A stretch of DNA of 64,000 nucleotides from NCBI RefSeq assembly GCF_000787575.1, contig NW_012236524.1, positions 980,477-1,044,476 of the forward strand, written 5' to 3'. Position 1 is the first letter of the stretch, and every line of letters starts with the position of its first letter. Below the pieces are notes generated by a model. The model saw only the letters and a list, made by a program, of their open reading frames with translations. It made no database searches and had not been told where the DNA came from. This DNA is from Acytostelium subglobosum LB1. Its lineage: Eukaryota; Evosea; Eumycetozoa; Acytosteliales; Acytosteliaceae. Below are positions 12,016-24,523 of the stretch, piece by piece. The position numbers and the translations under genes were made by a program.

Positions 12016-12518
12016 TCAATGTATGCTTTGAGACTCAAGGGCCATTCGTACGAAATGCTCCCTCGAACCTACAGTTACATCAGATTCTGTTGATGTATAT
12101 GCGTGTTTCCTTCCAATTGTACGTTCTTTCTTTGAATGAATGTATAGAGTACCTTCAAAGGTGTTGTTGATGGAGCTACGGTAACCATAAACTTCTTTCT
12201 TAAAGTCCATCAAATGGTTATAATCATCAACATGACGAACAAAATCATTGAGAGCAGTTGCTTTGCAAACATTGTTGTGTTCTTTAGTTTGTTTCTTGTT
12301 TGTTGGAATCCCAAGTCATCCTCCTGTTGTTGTTGTTGTTAATGTTGCAGTCATTGTTGTTGTAGTCGTTGTTAGAACATAATTGAACGACACCGTGTCA
12401 ACTCATCACCAATCAATCATTCAATCATTACACTTACCATATAGTTAGGTTTTGAAACAGCTGCGAAACTCCATTTGTTACCAAACATATAATGTGAGCA
12501 CCAACTGTTGTCCTTCAT
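12016..12518 (-). CDS. Small spliced gene, function unknown
   Basis: Exon 1 (12518-12438) encodes 27 residues starting MKDNSWCSHYMFGNKW and ends at a strong GTAAGTG donor. The following intron closes with a CAACAACAG acceptor at 12324. Downstream, a frame rich in preferred codons (GTT, GAT, CGT, GGT) encodes ALNDFVRHVDDYNHLMDF and closes at 12016-12018. A second intron, 12152-12087, is likely: it starts GTACTC, ends CAACAG, and contains the CATTCATTCA typical of introns here. The first acceptor joins exon 1 in a frame that instead ends at 12210 with a hydrophobic tail (64 residues). Reaching the better-coding frame needs an AAG acceptor a little downstream or a one-base indel near 12290. The product would be about 95-110 residues. 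I do not recognise it. Coding seems real; the exact model is open. Confidence 0.55.
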
Positions 12519-13229
12519 TCTTTCTCTATCACTTTCTTTATCTCTTTACGAATATGAGTCGAACATACAATAATAAACTTGTGAGTTTCACAAAAATAAA
12601 AGGCGCCGAGTGAACACCTTCTGTTGAATGGTTGGGATGAAAGAAATGGAATAACTATGGTTTAAATATTCTGATCATATTCATATCCATATTCAGGTAT
12701 CTTGGATTACAGGCCTAATGATTTGGGCTTGTACAGATAATAAAAAATGATGACCTAGACCCGGGTTATGTACATTATAAGTTGGATATGATGGTTGTGG
12801 AGGACATAGATTAAGTTTGTGATTGTGAAGGGTGAGAATTCAATCTGACCGATGGACTTGCACATTCCCAAAAATATCAATTTGTGTTCTCTTCCCTGGG
12901 ACAATACTGTGTCTGAATGAAAGAATGTTGGGAATGGGTGTGGTAGTGTTTACTACTGCCACTGCAACACTTCATCCAACTGTCAAACTAAACAGATACT
13001 ATATCTACATACATACAACTCTGACTCACTAAGGTTAACGATACTTATACAAACATCCATCACATATATACATATATACATATATTATTTATTTATTATT
13101 ATACTTTTATGATTGTTGCCCTATTACAACTACAACTACAACATCAACAACCTCGATCATCACTTCTACGACTTATACCCAATTCTTGTGATACATAGAA
13201 CTCATATGCATATATATTTATAACAAGAC
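12519..13229. other. Divergent intergenic region
   Basis: This lies between the small minus-strand gene and the plus-strand MFS gene. It contains short T/A-rich tracts and a TATATACATATATACATATA stretch near 13067-13086. It probably holds both promoters. No ORF is supported. Confidence 0.5.
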
Positions 13230-15293
13230 ATGAATGGTCTTGACGATAGTAATGATGATGAAAATAACATCAACAACAGCAGCGCCAACTTGAACAAAAG
13301 TACAAGTGGTAGTGGCCCAAGTCCCCCTCTTCCACCTCTCAACAATGGTGGTGGTGTGACACTCGATCAACCAACGACGCCAACATTATCTTCCAGCAAC
13401 AATGGCAACAGGGATAAGAAACGACAACATCGCCAGCCATTGTTGAGTCGTGATGACGATGACGAACATTCCCCTGATGACAACTCGATAGAACTTAGAG
13501 AGATCAACTTGGCGACAGTCTCTGGTTCTGGATCACCTCACAACAACGATGACTTTGTTGACGAGGCTCAGAGTCTAATGTCTGAGACACCAGACAACAA
13601 AAAGAGGGATAGCAGAGGCACAAAGGACGTGCAGATGGGTGAGCTGCACATGTCGCCCACGCCAGACGCCTCCCTAAAGATCAGCAACAGCGACATCACA
13701 CCACCCATTACTCGACAACAATGGATACGTGTGATTGTGATCTACACTGCAGTGCTCAGTGATGGACTTTCCCTGACACTGGTGCAACCATTTCTCCCAA
13801 AGCTCCTGATGGAAAAGTGGCACTTTTCCGAGAGTGACGTTGGCTGGGTATCTGGCATCCTGATCGGCTGCTACAGCTTGGCTCGTTTCTTCTCTGCTTT
13901 CGTTATAGGGTATGTCATCTCCACTCATCCTCCGGCATTCGCCATCTTGCAAGCAATCAATCACTAACTCAAGTCGCCACACTCAGCCATCTCTCTGACA
14001 AATATGGAAGGAAACCATTCTTGGTGCTCAGTCTGCTTTCGACCACCATTGGAACTGCGATCTTTGCATTTATGCCAAATGTTTACCTCGCGATGCTGGT
14101 CAGATTCGTCGAAGGACTGGTCAGTAACACAACGGCACTGAGTCAAGCAACATTGGCCGACATGATTGACAAACGTAATCGTGCGACGATCTTTGCCTAC
14201 CTTGGCGCCATATTTGCTCTGTCTCGATGTCTCAGCTCGACGCTGGGCGGTGTCGTTGTTCGGCTTGCCGATGGCCAGCCCAACCCCTACATCTACCCAT
14301 GTCTCGTGGGAGGTGGCATCGTGTTTGTGTCAGCCGTGCTCATCTTCTTCATTCATCCCGAGACGCATCCGCGCTTTGCCAAGCCCGGTGTGTCGGCCAC
14401 CGAAATATCCAAAGACCAAGACGCCATCCCACTGTGGGAAGGACTCAAGAGCATGGCCAAGGACAGGAAGATTGTAATGCTACTCATCTTGGGAAGTGTA
14501 AACAGCTTCAACAATGGTGGTCTACTTCTTGCCTTTGTTCTATTCTCTTCATTAAGTGTAAGTTACATTGGTATCTTTGCGAATGTAAATGTTTGATCAC
14601 CTCCGCTAACGTTCAACTCACACATACATCAGATTGAACATCGTGGACTTGGAATGGATCCTTTCGAGAATGGTATCATATTCAGTGTCTTGGGATTCTT
14701 TGGATTCATATTCCAGGTATGTGACCATCAATGTTGTTGCTCCATCCTCTCACCTCAGCATCCAGGACTAACCAATCAATCAATCAAAATAGATCACATT
14801 CTTCAAGAGACTATCAAGGACATTGGGACTAAAGAGACAGTATCTAATGGGTTCAATGCTGTTGTGTCTTGGTATGATGACATTCCCATTGACATTCATG
14901 GGATACTTGATTCAAGGCAAGGCCACAGTGTGGGTGATCTTGATGATCATTGTACCAATCACTTCTGTTGGATTCATGCAATGTCTGCCAATTGTCGGAG
15001 GAATGATTGCCAATGCCTCGCGACCAGAGCTACAAGGACTGACACAGGGCACGGCACAGTCAGCCAACTCGCTGCTGAGATCATTTGGTCCGGCAATCTC
15101 TGGCGCCATCTTCACATTCTCCATCAAGTACTCTGTGTCATGGCTGCTGTTCTTTGTACTCAGTGTCATCTATGTTGGACTGGCAATACTGAGCCTCTAT
15201 CTGCCAGACTCTGTCGACGTGCTCAGGGATTCAGAAAACAAAGCCAATGCCAACAACAAAGATAAGAAAATGAAGGCTGGCAGCCATTGTTAA
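13230..15293 (+). CDS. Major facilitator superfamily transporter
   Basis: Exons 13230-13909, 13987-14557, 14633-14716 and 14793-15293 give 611 residues with consistent phases. The first 155 or so residues are a hydrophilic Asn/Ser/Asp-rich cytosolic tail. After it come about twelve hydrophobic segments. Splicing of exons 1 and 2 assembles the MFS motif-A loop between helices 2 and 3, IGHLSDKYGRKPF. LVRFVEGL and the helix-5 motif region follow, and the C-terminal six helices are split over exons 3 and 4. The protein resembles the tetracycline-resistance/ZIFL1-like (DHA1) branch, which are proton-coupled exporters or organic-ion transporters in plasma or endosomal membranes. The substrate cannot be read from sequence. 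It ends with a short basic, Asn/Lys-rich tail. Confidence 0.9.
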
Positions 15294-15945
15294 CTGCTGT
15301 ACTATTGACCCCCTACCCTTACCCTACCCTCACATCACTCATTTCATTCCCGCACAAATGGAATAGAACGAATTACAACAACAAGTCAATCAATCAAGGT
15401 TACATGTACTTGATGAATATTACAATAATCTTGAAGATGGAGAACTGGTTCTTGTTCTGGTCTTTGATGTTTGAAGTGGTTCGATGTTTATGAGTTACAT
15501 CCNAATCAATCCAGTCTATGGATAACCTTCAGACACTGTCCTTCATACTCATACACTCGTTCGTTTGATTGATCAATCAATTACATGATGGTGTGTGGTG
15601 TGATTGTGTGGTGATGGTTGGGGGTATGATCATGGCAACCACCTATTCTCCTACTCAATCAGGTAACCAATCAGTGCAACCCAATGCGGTGATTGTGATC
15701 ACTGTCACATGCTCTAGAGCACCAGAACCCAATCAAAAAGGGGAAACGAATAGGCGAAACAGATATTTTATAATCTCGTCGTCGACTCATTAGGATACGA
15801 TTCGCATAACCCTTCAGTTTAGGGTCCATCTTCAGACCGTCCCCAGTCTCGGTGAACTCTAGGTTTGTTCACCAAAGTATCCTTATTATTATTTCTCTTA
15901 TCATTCATTCATTCGCTCAATCATTCAATCAAATAGATAACTAAA
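15294..15945. other. Intergenic, tandem plus-strand genes
   Basis: This is the 3' region of the transporter and the promoter of the secreted orphan. It holds a C-rich ACCCTTACCCTACCCTC element at 15315-15331, which recurs at 50634-50650, and one ambiguous base at 15503. No ORF is supported. Confidence 0.5.
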
Positions 15946-17080
15946 ATGAATAATCTATACATCCTTGCTCTCATACTCTTGGTGGCTGCTACATCAACAG
16001 TCCAAGCTGAAGTGGTATGTAGTGTTCAAACTAGTACCTGGGAAATAGAATAGATCGTCTAACTTGTAGTATCAATCAATGATGGATGGATGAATTTAGA
16101 ATGTTTATGCTTTGTCATATGCAGGTTTCAATATTACCAAATGGTCAAATGTATCCAACTCATTCGTACCTTTTGTCAATATTCCAACTCTTGAGTTGAG
16201 AGGATACCAACAGGTGTTCAACTTCAACTCCACCTATCTCATGGGTTTGGCCAACAACGTTAACGACCAAAACCAACTCTACTTCCTCATCGATGAGGTC
16301 AACTTGGTAACTATCCTTCATTCATTGATTGAGTTTTAATACTTACCTAATTTATTCTCAAAATAGTCCAATAAGACATTGATCAAGAGTAATGGATTTA
16401 ATCCAGCCACAGCCAATAACTACCAATGGTCATCAGCTTGGTGGAACCCAGATACTCCATCATATTTCTTTGTGATTGATAACTCATTGACACTCCAAAC
16501 ACTTAGCGTAAAGACAGGTCTACCAACTTCGGACTTCCCCGCCACCAAGATGCCAAAGGTCAACAATCCAGCGGGTTACTCTGCCTACATTGTCTACTTG
16601 CCAGATACCAACTTGATCTATGTCATCGTCTCTTATGGACCTGGCTTTGGATTCAAATTTGGCGGACTCAAGTGTGTAAGCTCCACTGGCTGCACCTACT
16701 TGTTCACCTACAACTTCCAGGGCAAGTCTGTCCGTTCGCCACTCTACCTGACACCCAACTTCATTGGCGACCAGGGCTACCCAACCTACGTCACCTACGT
16801 CAACGCCACCTCACTACTGTACACCGGATTCGATGCTACCAGCTCCTATCTGTTCAGCCTCAATCCACAGACTGGTGCCACACAGATCGTCGTCCGTTTC
16901 CCAACCATGCAATTCCCAACCAGCGCCACCGTTGCTGGCGGTCGCATCTATGTCATTGGTGGTGCCAAGAGCAGTGTTTCAAACTCTGTCTACGTCGTGT
17001 ACGACCTGGCCACAAAGCAGGTCGTCAGCACCAACAATATCACAGGTGCCCCAGGCAGACTGTTGGCCAGCGCAAACTAG
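15946..17080 (+). CDS. Secreted dictyostelid-type orphan protein
   Basis: Exons 15946-16014, 16100-16306 and 16367-17080 give 329 residues; all junctions are phase 0. The first exon is exactly a signal peptide, with a hydrophobic LALILLVAATSTVQA core ending in a typical cleavage context. The mature part has many Tyr, Val and Thr residues and recurring strand-turn units (for example GGRIYVIGGAKSSVSNSVYV), which suggests a beta-propeller or Kelch-like fold. A CVSSTGCTY segment could form a disulfide. N-glycosylation sequons are frequent. No catalytic motif is visible and I do not recognise the family. Asparagine-rich secreted proteins of this shape are common in dictyostelids. Its stop lies 59 bp from the convergent pms1 stop. 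Confidence 0.85.
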
Positions 17081-17139
17081 AAGATTTGGTAAATATATAC
17101 ACTTCGTCGTTCATTCATTGGTTCGACTCACTCTCAAGT

Positions 17140-20100
17140 CTATTGCTGTTGCTGTTGTTGTTGCTTTTGCTTCTGGACAACTGTTTGATGGGCACCATTG
17201 GTATCGCTTACTTGTCTAGTGAGTGGTTCGTTTCGCTTGTTGATTAGGGTTGAGAGTGCACTGAGGTCCACGAGATGTCGCATCGTTGGTCGACCATGTG
17301 GACAACACCAAGGATTTTCCAACAGAGACAGATTGTCCAATACCTTCTTCATCTCTGAATGTGACAGTGCAGTTCCAACCATAATCGATTTCCTACAAGC
17401 CCTTGAAGCAAACATTGAACTAATCCTAGGTAATCTTATCGTCTCCACTCCAATCACTGTGTCCTTGATCAATGATACAAGTTCGTAGACATCTATTGTT
17501 TGATTGATTGAATGAGTGAGTGATCATGTAACAGACTTCCAATCAAAGGGGCATACATACCATTGGCATTGAATACAGTGTTCTTGCTAAAGGGGAATGC
17601 TGCCAGCTTGACTTTGTACTTGGGCGGTGCGTCGTTGTCAATTTGGAATTCAAAGCCATTCTTCTTGAAGATTTGGAGGTGCTCCAGGACGATCATCTCA
17701 TCCTCAGCAGTGAGTCCAAGTGATGTAGGTTTGATTGTTGGCTGTGAGTTTATCACTTCATTCTTTTGCAATGTCTCATAGTTGTACTTCTCATCGGCAG
17801 CATGTTGATCAATGATGAATAGGTCGCCACCAAGTCTGGCAATGATGAATCCCAAGTTGAACTGTCCAATCACATGCATTTTCTTAAAGTACTCCTTCTT
17901 AAAGTACCGCGTCAACTCTGACTCGGCCGTGTTGCTGCCAGTACTGCCAGTGCTGCCGCCAGTAGTGTCGCCAGTCTTTGGCGCGCCAACAACACCAACG
18001 GTCGATGTGAATATGTGATTCTTGAGACAGCAGTCGTCCTGTGAGTTACTGCTACCATTGTCAAATGAGATGAGCTTTGCGCCACAGTAGTTGTTGTGCA
18101 GCGTGTGCTCGTCGTCATAGACTCCATTGCGTTTCTTGAAGCCATCGACGATCGTATCCATCTTGAGTGAGAGTGTAATATCATTGGTCTTGACATCCTT
18201 TTGTTTGTAGCCACCTTTGTCAGGTGCGCCAATATTAGTCTGTTGCAATTGTTGAATGATTGGATTGTCCTTTGAGTCTCTAACAAATGACAGTACTGCT
18301 TTAGGTTGATGTTGTTGCGCTGATGTTGATGTTGTTGATGTTGATGGGGAGCGAAGTTTGTTCGAACTGAACAGTGGATTGATAAAAGAATCGATTGATG
18401 GTGTTGGCCGTGGTTTGTTATTTGATGTAGATGATGGCTGCACTCGTTTGCTATGACTATTGATAATTAAATCGCTGTCGTCGTCGTTGTCCTGGCCGTC
18501 TGTTATATTGTTGTTGTTATTGTTGCGCTTCTTTGATTGAGGGAGTGGGTCCACTAGCTGTGGCTGTACATAAGGTTTATCATCAAGGTCATCTTTATCC
18601 AATGGTGGTCCACCACCTATGTCTGGGTCAAAGTCTCCGCCTCCTCCACCTCCTCCTCCATCATCGTCATTTCCTGTCGCCATTGCTGCCGCTGCCACGC
18701 CATTTGACAACTTTATCTTCTTGAGTGGGTTGTTGTCTATATCACCATCTCCGTCACCATCACCATCACCATCCTTGCCTGTTGTTGACGTAACATTGAT
18801 TGTTGATTGTCTCAATGATGATAATGTACTCGTCACTGCCTGTGTACTGTTGCTGTTGGGCTTGTTTGGAGACTTGTTGGCCACACGGAATGTTTGCAAC
18901 TCATTCATATTGCTTGAGGAGATGTCAAAGATTGATTGAGCAGTGTCCCACATTGCCTTGAGTCTATCGCGTACCAGGTTGAGCAGTTGCGCCTCCTGAT
19001 GTATGAACACCTTGCGCTTGTCTGGTGTGACATTGACATCGTACGTGTCGGGCTCAGTCGTGATGTTGATGAACAGCACTGGGTAAGCGCCCTTCTTCTG
19101 ATACGTGTGATAAAGGCCGTTGACTACCTTGGTCAGCGATTGTAGTTCGATTGGTCGCTTGTTGAGATAGACAAACTGTCTGTCGTTGGTGTTCCTCGTG
19201 GCAGACCCGAGGTTGCCGTTGCCCGCGAATGTTGCGCCAGTGCCACTGCCAGCGCCAATCTTTGATATCAGTCCAGTGACAGTGAACAGCTGGTCCGACG
19301 CGATAAAGTCGTCGAGTGCCGCCGATATCTTTGCGCCAAAGACCGCCGTAACATTGTTGCGCATCTCCTCCGAGCCAGAAGTCGTGAGCACGGGCACGCG
19401 AGTACTGCGCGCCGGTTGATTGTAGATCGCCATACGCACACCCACCGCGACAATGGCGTATTGCTGCAACACTGTCTGCAGCTTGGCATACTCTCGTTTG
19501 ATGTTGCGTTTGAACTCTTGATAGCGCACGGGTATCCTGCGGAAGAGGTTGGTGAGCGATACGGTGGTGCCGACCTCGCGCGCCACATTGGTCTGCGTGA
19601 GGATGGTGCCCGACTGATCATAGACGAGCCGGGTGCCCATCGGTTGAGTTGTGGCGCGCGTTGTGATTGTGACCTCGGCCAGCCCGCACAGGGAGCTGAG
19701 CGCTTCGCCACGAAAGCCAAACGATCGCACGTTCAGCAAGTCCTCAAAGCTGTTGAGCTTGGACGTGTAATGTTTGAGTGTGAGGCCGACAAAGTTGTGA
19801 GGCTCGACGCCCGATCCATTGTCAATGACTTCGATGGCCTCCTCGCCGTACTCTTTGAGACGCACCTCGACCTTGGTGGCGCCAGCGTCCAAGCTGTTCT
19901 CGACCAGCTCCTTGACGGCGACGGACAAGTCGAGGATCACCTGTCCACTGCATATCAAATGAACTGATTCCTTATCGATCATATTAATCTTTGGAGCCTC
20001 TGGTGGCGGTGGAGTCTGATCCTTAACATGATGCAATAGTGATGATGGTGGTGGTGTCTGTTGTGATGGTACTATAGATGATGATGAATCATCACTTGCT

Positions 20101-20177
20101 CCACTACTTGTAACTCCATCATTATTATTATTGTTATTGCTATTGTTATTGTTGTTGTTGTTATGATCCATAATCAT
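17140..20177 (-). CDS. pms1: MutL homologue PMS1/PMS2 (mismatch repair)
   Basis: Exons 20177-17561 and 17492-17140 give 989 residues. After a 65-residue Asn/Ser/Pro-rich leader comes the GHKL ATPase: [11 protein letters not shown] (about 90-100) with the catalytic Glu and Asn, DNGSG (119-123) and GFRGEAL (154-160). A long low-complexity linker contains Asp/Gly and Asn runs. The C-terminal domain has [12 protein letters not shown] (about 786-797), the metal-dependent endonuclease motif of PMS2-type MutL proteins. Exon 2 carries the remaining metal-site motifs ASRACRKS and [10 protein letters not shown]. With an MLH1 partner it forms MutL-alpha, which nicks the discontinuous strand in mismatch repair in the nucleus. 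Oddity: about 30 residues including a Gln/Lys tail follow the CPHGRP motif, whereas relatives end close after it. It is divergent from TAF9. Confidence 0.95.
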
Positions 20178-20575
20178 AATACTCAGTACTATATAAGAAT
20201 AACAATGTCATTCATTCATTCAATCAGTCCAATGTCAAATTCAAACACACAACAACGATAATGTCAGACTCTGAATGGCGCCATTCTTGGAAATCATTGT
20301 CACTTTTTGAATATTGTCCAAGACATTAGCTATTTACATAGTTCAGTCAATCTGATCAATAGATTATATAAACATACTTATTATCTAGGATATGACCTTC
20401 AGATAGATCAAACTCAATTATCATAACTGTTTGATTGAGTAGGAATCCCATAAATTGAAAGTTTTTCAAATTTGAATGTTTGGACTTTGCAACCGCCACA
20501 GATAGAAGTGAGTTCAATGAATGAATGATCATTGATTGAGATACAGATACAGCATAGTACGAAGAAGAAGAAGTA
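20178..20575. promoter_or_regulatory. Divergent pms1/taf9 promoter with GGCGCC palindrome
   Basis: A 398-bp spacer separates the two start codons. It contains a perfect 14-bp palindrome, GAATGGCGCCATTC (20273-20286), whose core resembles E2F-type sites. A role in shared, growth-linked expression is inference. Confidence 0.5.
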
Positions 20576-21798
20576 ATGTCAGAGGTATCAAATAATGATG
20601 ATAATAGTGATGATGTTGTAATGTCAACTACAACATCAACTACAGACAATATAGATAATAGTACACAACAACATGAACAAGAGGAAGAAGAACATAAACC
20701 ATCATCGGATGATATGATGGATACATCAACTACAACTACAACTACAACGGCTACAACAAACAACGACAGCAATGACATCAATAATAACAATGATATGACT
20801 ACATCAATGAATGATGATGTCATTATGAATACAACTTCAACTTCGACTACGACTACGACGACCACTTCATCATCGACAGATATCAACAACGACTCCGCTA
20901 CAACCAATACCAATAATCTTGGTACAAGCACTGCTGGTACTACTACAAAGTTTGCATCAAAGACATTGTCACATCTCACACAACAACCTCAACAACAACA
21001 ACAGAATGATGATGGCAATCAACAACCAACCAACTTGGTGTCCAACAAGGATGACATTGATATCACACAGACCAACCTGGATGAACCACGCGACTCACGT
21101 GTCATCAAGAACATCCTCAAGACCATGGGTGTCCAATCCCATGATCCTCGAGTAGTCAATCAACTTCTCGAGTTTATGTTTAGTATGTCTCATTCATTCA
21201 ATCATTCAATCATTCGTTCAATCATACATACTCACTCACTCAATCAATCAATCACTCAATCAATAGAATATGTATACGAAGTACTTCAAGACTCTATAGC
21301 ATATAGTGAACACTCTGGTCGATCAGAGATTGATATATCAGATATTAGATTGTCGATTCAATCACGTGTCAACTTCTCATTCACTCAACCACCGCCACGA
21401 GAGCTACTACTATCAATCAGTGAAGAGAAGAATCGTATCCCACTGCCACCCATCCCACAGAAGTTTGGTGTCCTACTGCCACCCGATGAATACTGTCTCA
21501 ACTATCCCAACTACCAAGTCGATCCAGCCAAACCTGTAAGTAGTCGCACAACATGTGTGTTGCATCATGATTCCTGGACCTGGAACTGACCATATCTGCC
21601 ACCTCATTCTAGAAACCCGCACAACATCAAGCTCCACTTAGCCATCCTTCACAACGTGGACAATATAACAAGACAGTGGCAGAGAAGCAGATACCCATTA
21701 GATTACAACAACCACTACAGCCACAGCCACAGCCATCTGTTGTGGCCCCACCTCCAATGACAATAGCGCCACCATCAGCCAATGGCAAGCATGATTGA
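20576..21798 (+). CDS. taf9: TFIID subunit TAF9
   Basis: Exons 20576-21182, 21267-21535 and 21613-21798 give 353 residues. The first 165 or so are Thr/Asn/Asp-rich low complexity. The histone fold then starts at DSRVIKNILKTMGV and, across intron 1, continues as KYVYEVLQDSIAYSEHSG and EIDISDIRLSIQSRV. The TAF9-specific extension follows: FTQPPPRELLLSI, IPLPPIPQKFGVLLPPDEYC and LNYPNYQV. TAF9 pairs with TAF6 in TFIID and SAGA to support Pol II initiation. The last exon is a Pro/Gln-rich tail. The intron phases fit exactly and the C-terminal exon extends beyond the simple reading frame, which would otherwise stop at 21587-21589. Confidence 0.94.
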
Positions 21799-21945
21799 TT
21801 GATTAAAAGATGGATTGAACAGATATTGAATGGAATGGAATTATGATATGATGTATATATATAATCTATTTATTGGATTGTTGACGTCCAGGTCCAGAGA
21901 CCAGACCAGACATGGACATCGACAGACACGCAGACACTGACAAAC

Positions 21946-23156
21946 TTAGTTGAGTGTCTCGTATTGTGGACTATGATCGGCATAGTACCATTGGTACCAT
22001 TCGATAAACAGGAAGATAATGATGTAGAATGCAAAGGTAAGGCCGAATACTACTATTATACCTTGTGGCGCTTGGACAAGGACCATGCCCAGGATGATGG
22101 TAACGAATCCAAATACTAGGGTCAGGCGACCGCCAATCCAATGGATGATGTCTGGGAAGATGGGCGTGGAAGTGCGCGTTGGCTTCCACATAAAGTGCGA
22201 CGTCGAACCCAGGATGATGGACACAAAGAACAGGACCAGCGTGGTAACGCCCAGCTTGGCGTGGTTGGTGGCCATGCTCACGCCACCGACCATCTTGAGC
22301 GCCATGGCAATGCCGATGATGGAGAACACTAGGCCAGTGCACTGCACCAGGATGTGCAAGGGGAACCACCACATGTGGGACTTCTTTAGGAAGCGCGCGA
22401 TGAAGATGCCAAAAGGCATCAACACGCCAAATGTGAAGAACATGAAGCCGACATGGTATCCGTACCATTGTGGCGAGGATGTCGAGCCGCTGCCGCCGGA
22501 CAACTGGACGGTGACACGGCCAGCGTTGCCCTGGCCATGGAAGCCAAACTGGTTGTCTGTGCCATGTGCCCAGATCAGGTCGAGGCCAGCAGATCCAACG
22601 ACAATATCACGATCTCCGGCCAAGTCGCCAGTGACCAACTTGCGGGTAAAGATAAAGAAGGAGTAGTCAGAGGTTTGGTAGCCAGAGTAGGACAGGATGT
22701 CGTCGGTTCCGTTGACCAGGATGCTGGTGTCGGGTGTGGGGGGTGGGCCGCCGCCTGGCTTGGACACCATGTCTGTGACAGTGACATTATTATTTGGTCC
22801 ATCGAATGTTGCTATTACAAAGTCAGCATCGACCATTGCCTTTGGTTGACTATCATCATAACGATGCCAGCCAACACCCAACCATGCCTGGACATTAGCA
22901 GACACTGCAAATGTTATAGTATCATTAATTATCTCCCACTGGACTTGGTATCCAGAAGTTGTATCCAGTACCAAAGGTGAAGTTAGGCCTGGAAAAAGAT
23001 TGGTGAGTGTGATTGATCGAATGAGTATGATTGATGATGGGATAGTTCCATTATTGATTGATGTGAGTGAGTGGATAACTACTTACCAGCATTTACACTA
23101 TTTACAAATAATAAATAATTAATAAATATGATGGAAAGTATATATTTATATTCCAT
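21946..23156 (-). CDS. DOMON-cytochrome b561 protein
   Basis: Exons 23156-23087 and 22988-21946 give 370 residues. The short first exon is a signal peptide (MEYKYILSIIFINYLLF core ending near NSVNA). A DOMON domain follows (about residues 30-165; VQWEIINDTITFAVSA, GWLGVGW-like strand WLGVGWHRYDD), then a b561 domain of about five membrane helices (about 205-360). Conserved His residues in PLHILVQ, TNHAKLG and DIIHWIGG are the expected haem ligands. Such proteins move electrons across membranes from cytosolic ascorbate to ferric iron or other acceptors. The SDYSFFIFTRKLVTGD stretch matches the usual C-terminal part of DOMON. Its stop faces the taf9 stop 147 bp away. Confidence 0.92.
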
Positions 23157-24523
23157 TTTTATATAAAATAAATATATATATATGATATTTGATTGATTAT
23201 GTTTGATTAATTAATGTTGTTGGATTGATTGATTGAAGTATTAATGAATGATTGAATGAATGATTGAATGGTGGATAGAATAGTCGATTGAGAAATAAAT
23301 AGTTAAAATGTATATAAATTATATGGTAAGTATCTTCCAACCTATCAATCAAATATATTATTAAAGTGATCGACTATCGATATTAAGTAAAAAAGTATTA
23401 TTAGTATTGGGCGGAATGTGTCCTAACAATGTTCTGAAGATTTGTTAATGGCTTCCGCGGAACGTGTTCTGAAAAGTATCAGAGATAGATAGAACTGAGC
23501 TGAACTGAACAAACACTATTATTGTGTTCAAGGTAGTTGTAGAGGTAGGTAATGTGATACTAACAACAATGGTTACTAATGATACTTTTAGTTCGAGAGT
23601 CGCGTAGAATGTTCAAACGAGCATTCCGAGAGCCCCAATTGTTGTGATGGATGATGTGTTGGTTGATTGGTACAGCCCGCATCCAACTTACTAACCATCT
23701 GAGTGTTCAAGTACTTTTGCGATTCATCACCTTAGTTGGTGGGGGTGACATCCATCTCATCTCTCTCTCTGCCTCACCTACATCCAGGGATCAAACATCA
23801 ATCTTCGTAAAAACACAAAAAACATCAACAAAAGTGGGCAAAGGACCACCTTTGATTACTCGTTTGTGGTTGGGCCGGGGCCATATCTCTGTGTTTTGTG
23901 TTGACCTTTGCAAAGTTAGTGTACATGTCATCACTCCTGAATGAATGATTGACACACCACCAGTTGTGTTGCCAGTAATAAGCAAAGGTCCTGGGTTACC
24001 TTTGATGAATGGCTTTCAAAAATGGCAAAGACAACACATTATTATGTGTTGATCAGGTCGTGACACGCGACAACAATCAAATGTACATTGACACTTTGAC
24101 CGAGGTGTCGGCACGCTAAATCATTGTACGCACCTACACAATACCATTGTGCCATTGCTGGATGTTTCGGGACGGAACCTTACCGTATCCGCATGGTCCA
24201 TCAATATATCCCAATAAATAACGAGTGTAGTGAGTCAGCGAGTGATGTGAAGTGACACATGTAAATTACGAAGTCTATAAAGTTGACACCCAGGAACATG
24301 TTGGTTGAAGGTAACCTGGCTGGTTTGGTTCATTGTTGTTATTGTTGGGTTATACAGAGTACAGCTGGTAATGATTATACTGATCAGTAGGCTTGGTGAA
24401 TGGGATTGATTGATCGATGGATGGAGGTGGGGAGTTGATGGATTCATTCGTATTCGTTCGTTCGTTCGTTCGGGAAAATATTATGTAGACCGATTGGACT
24501 GGACTGGACTGGACCAGGACTGA
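23157..24523. other. Intergenic, no gene recognised
   Basis: This is the promoter side of the DOMON-b561 gene and the 3' side of the bZIP gene. There are A/T-rich tracts to about 23400 and more mixed DNA after that. Two similar pieces with CAAAGG...CCTTTGAT arms lie at about 23837-23858 and 23980-24005. A tandem TTCG/TCGT run lies near 24450-24473. Confidence 0.45.

Noticed and set aside
23651-23944. 97-codon plus-strand frame between the DOMON and bZIP genes
   Set aside because: No domain, mixed composition, no splice context, and it lies in a spacer expected to be regulatory.
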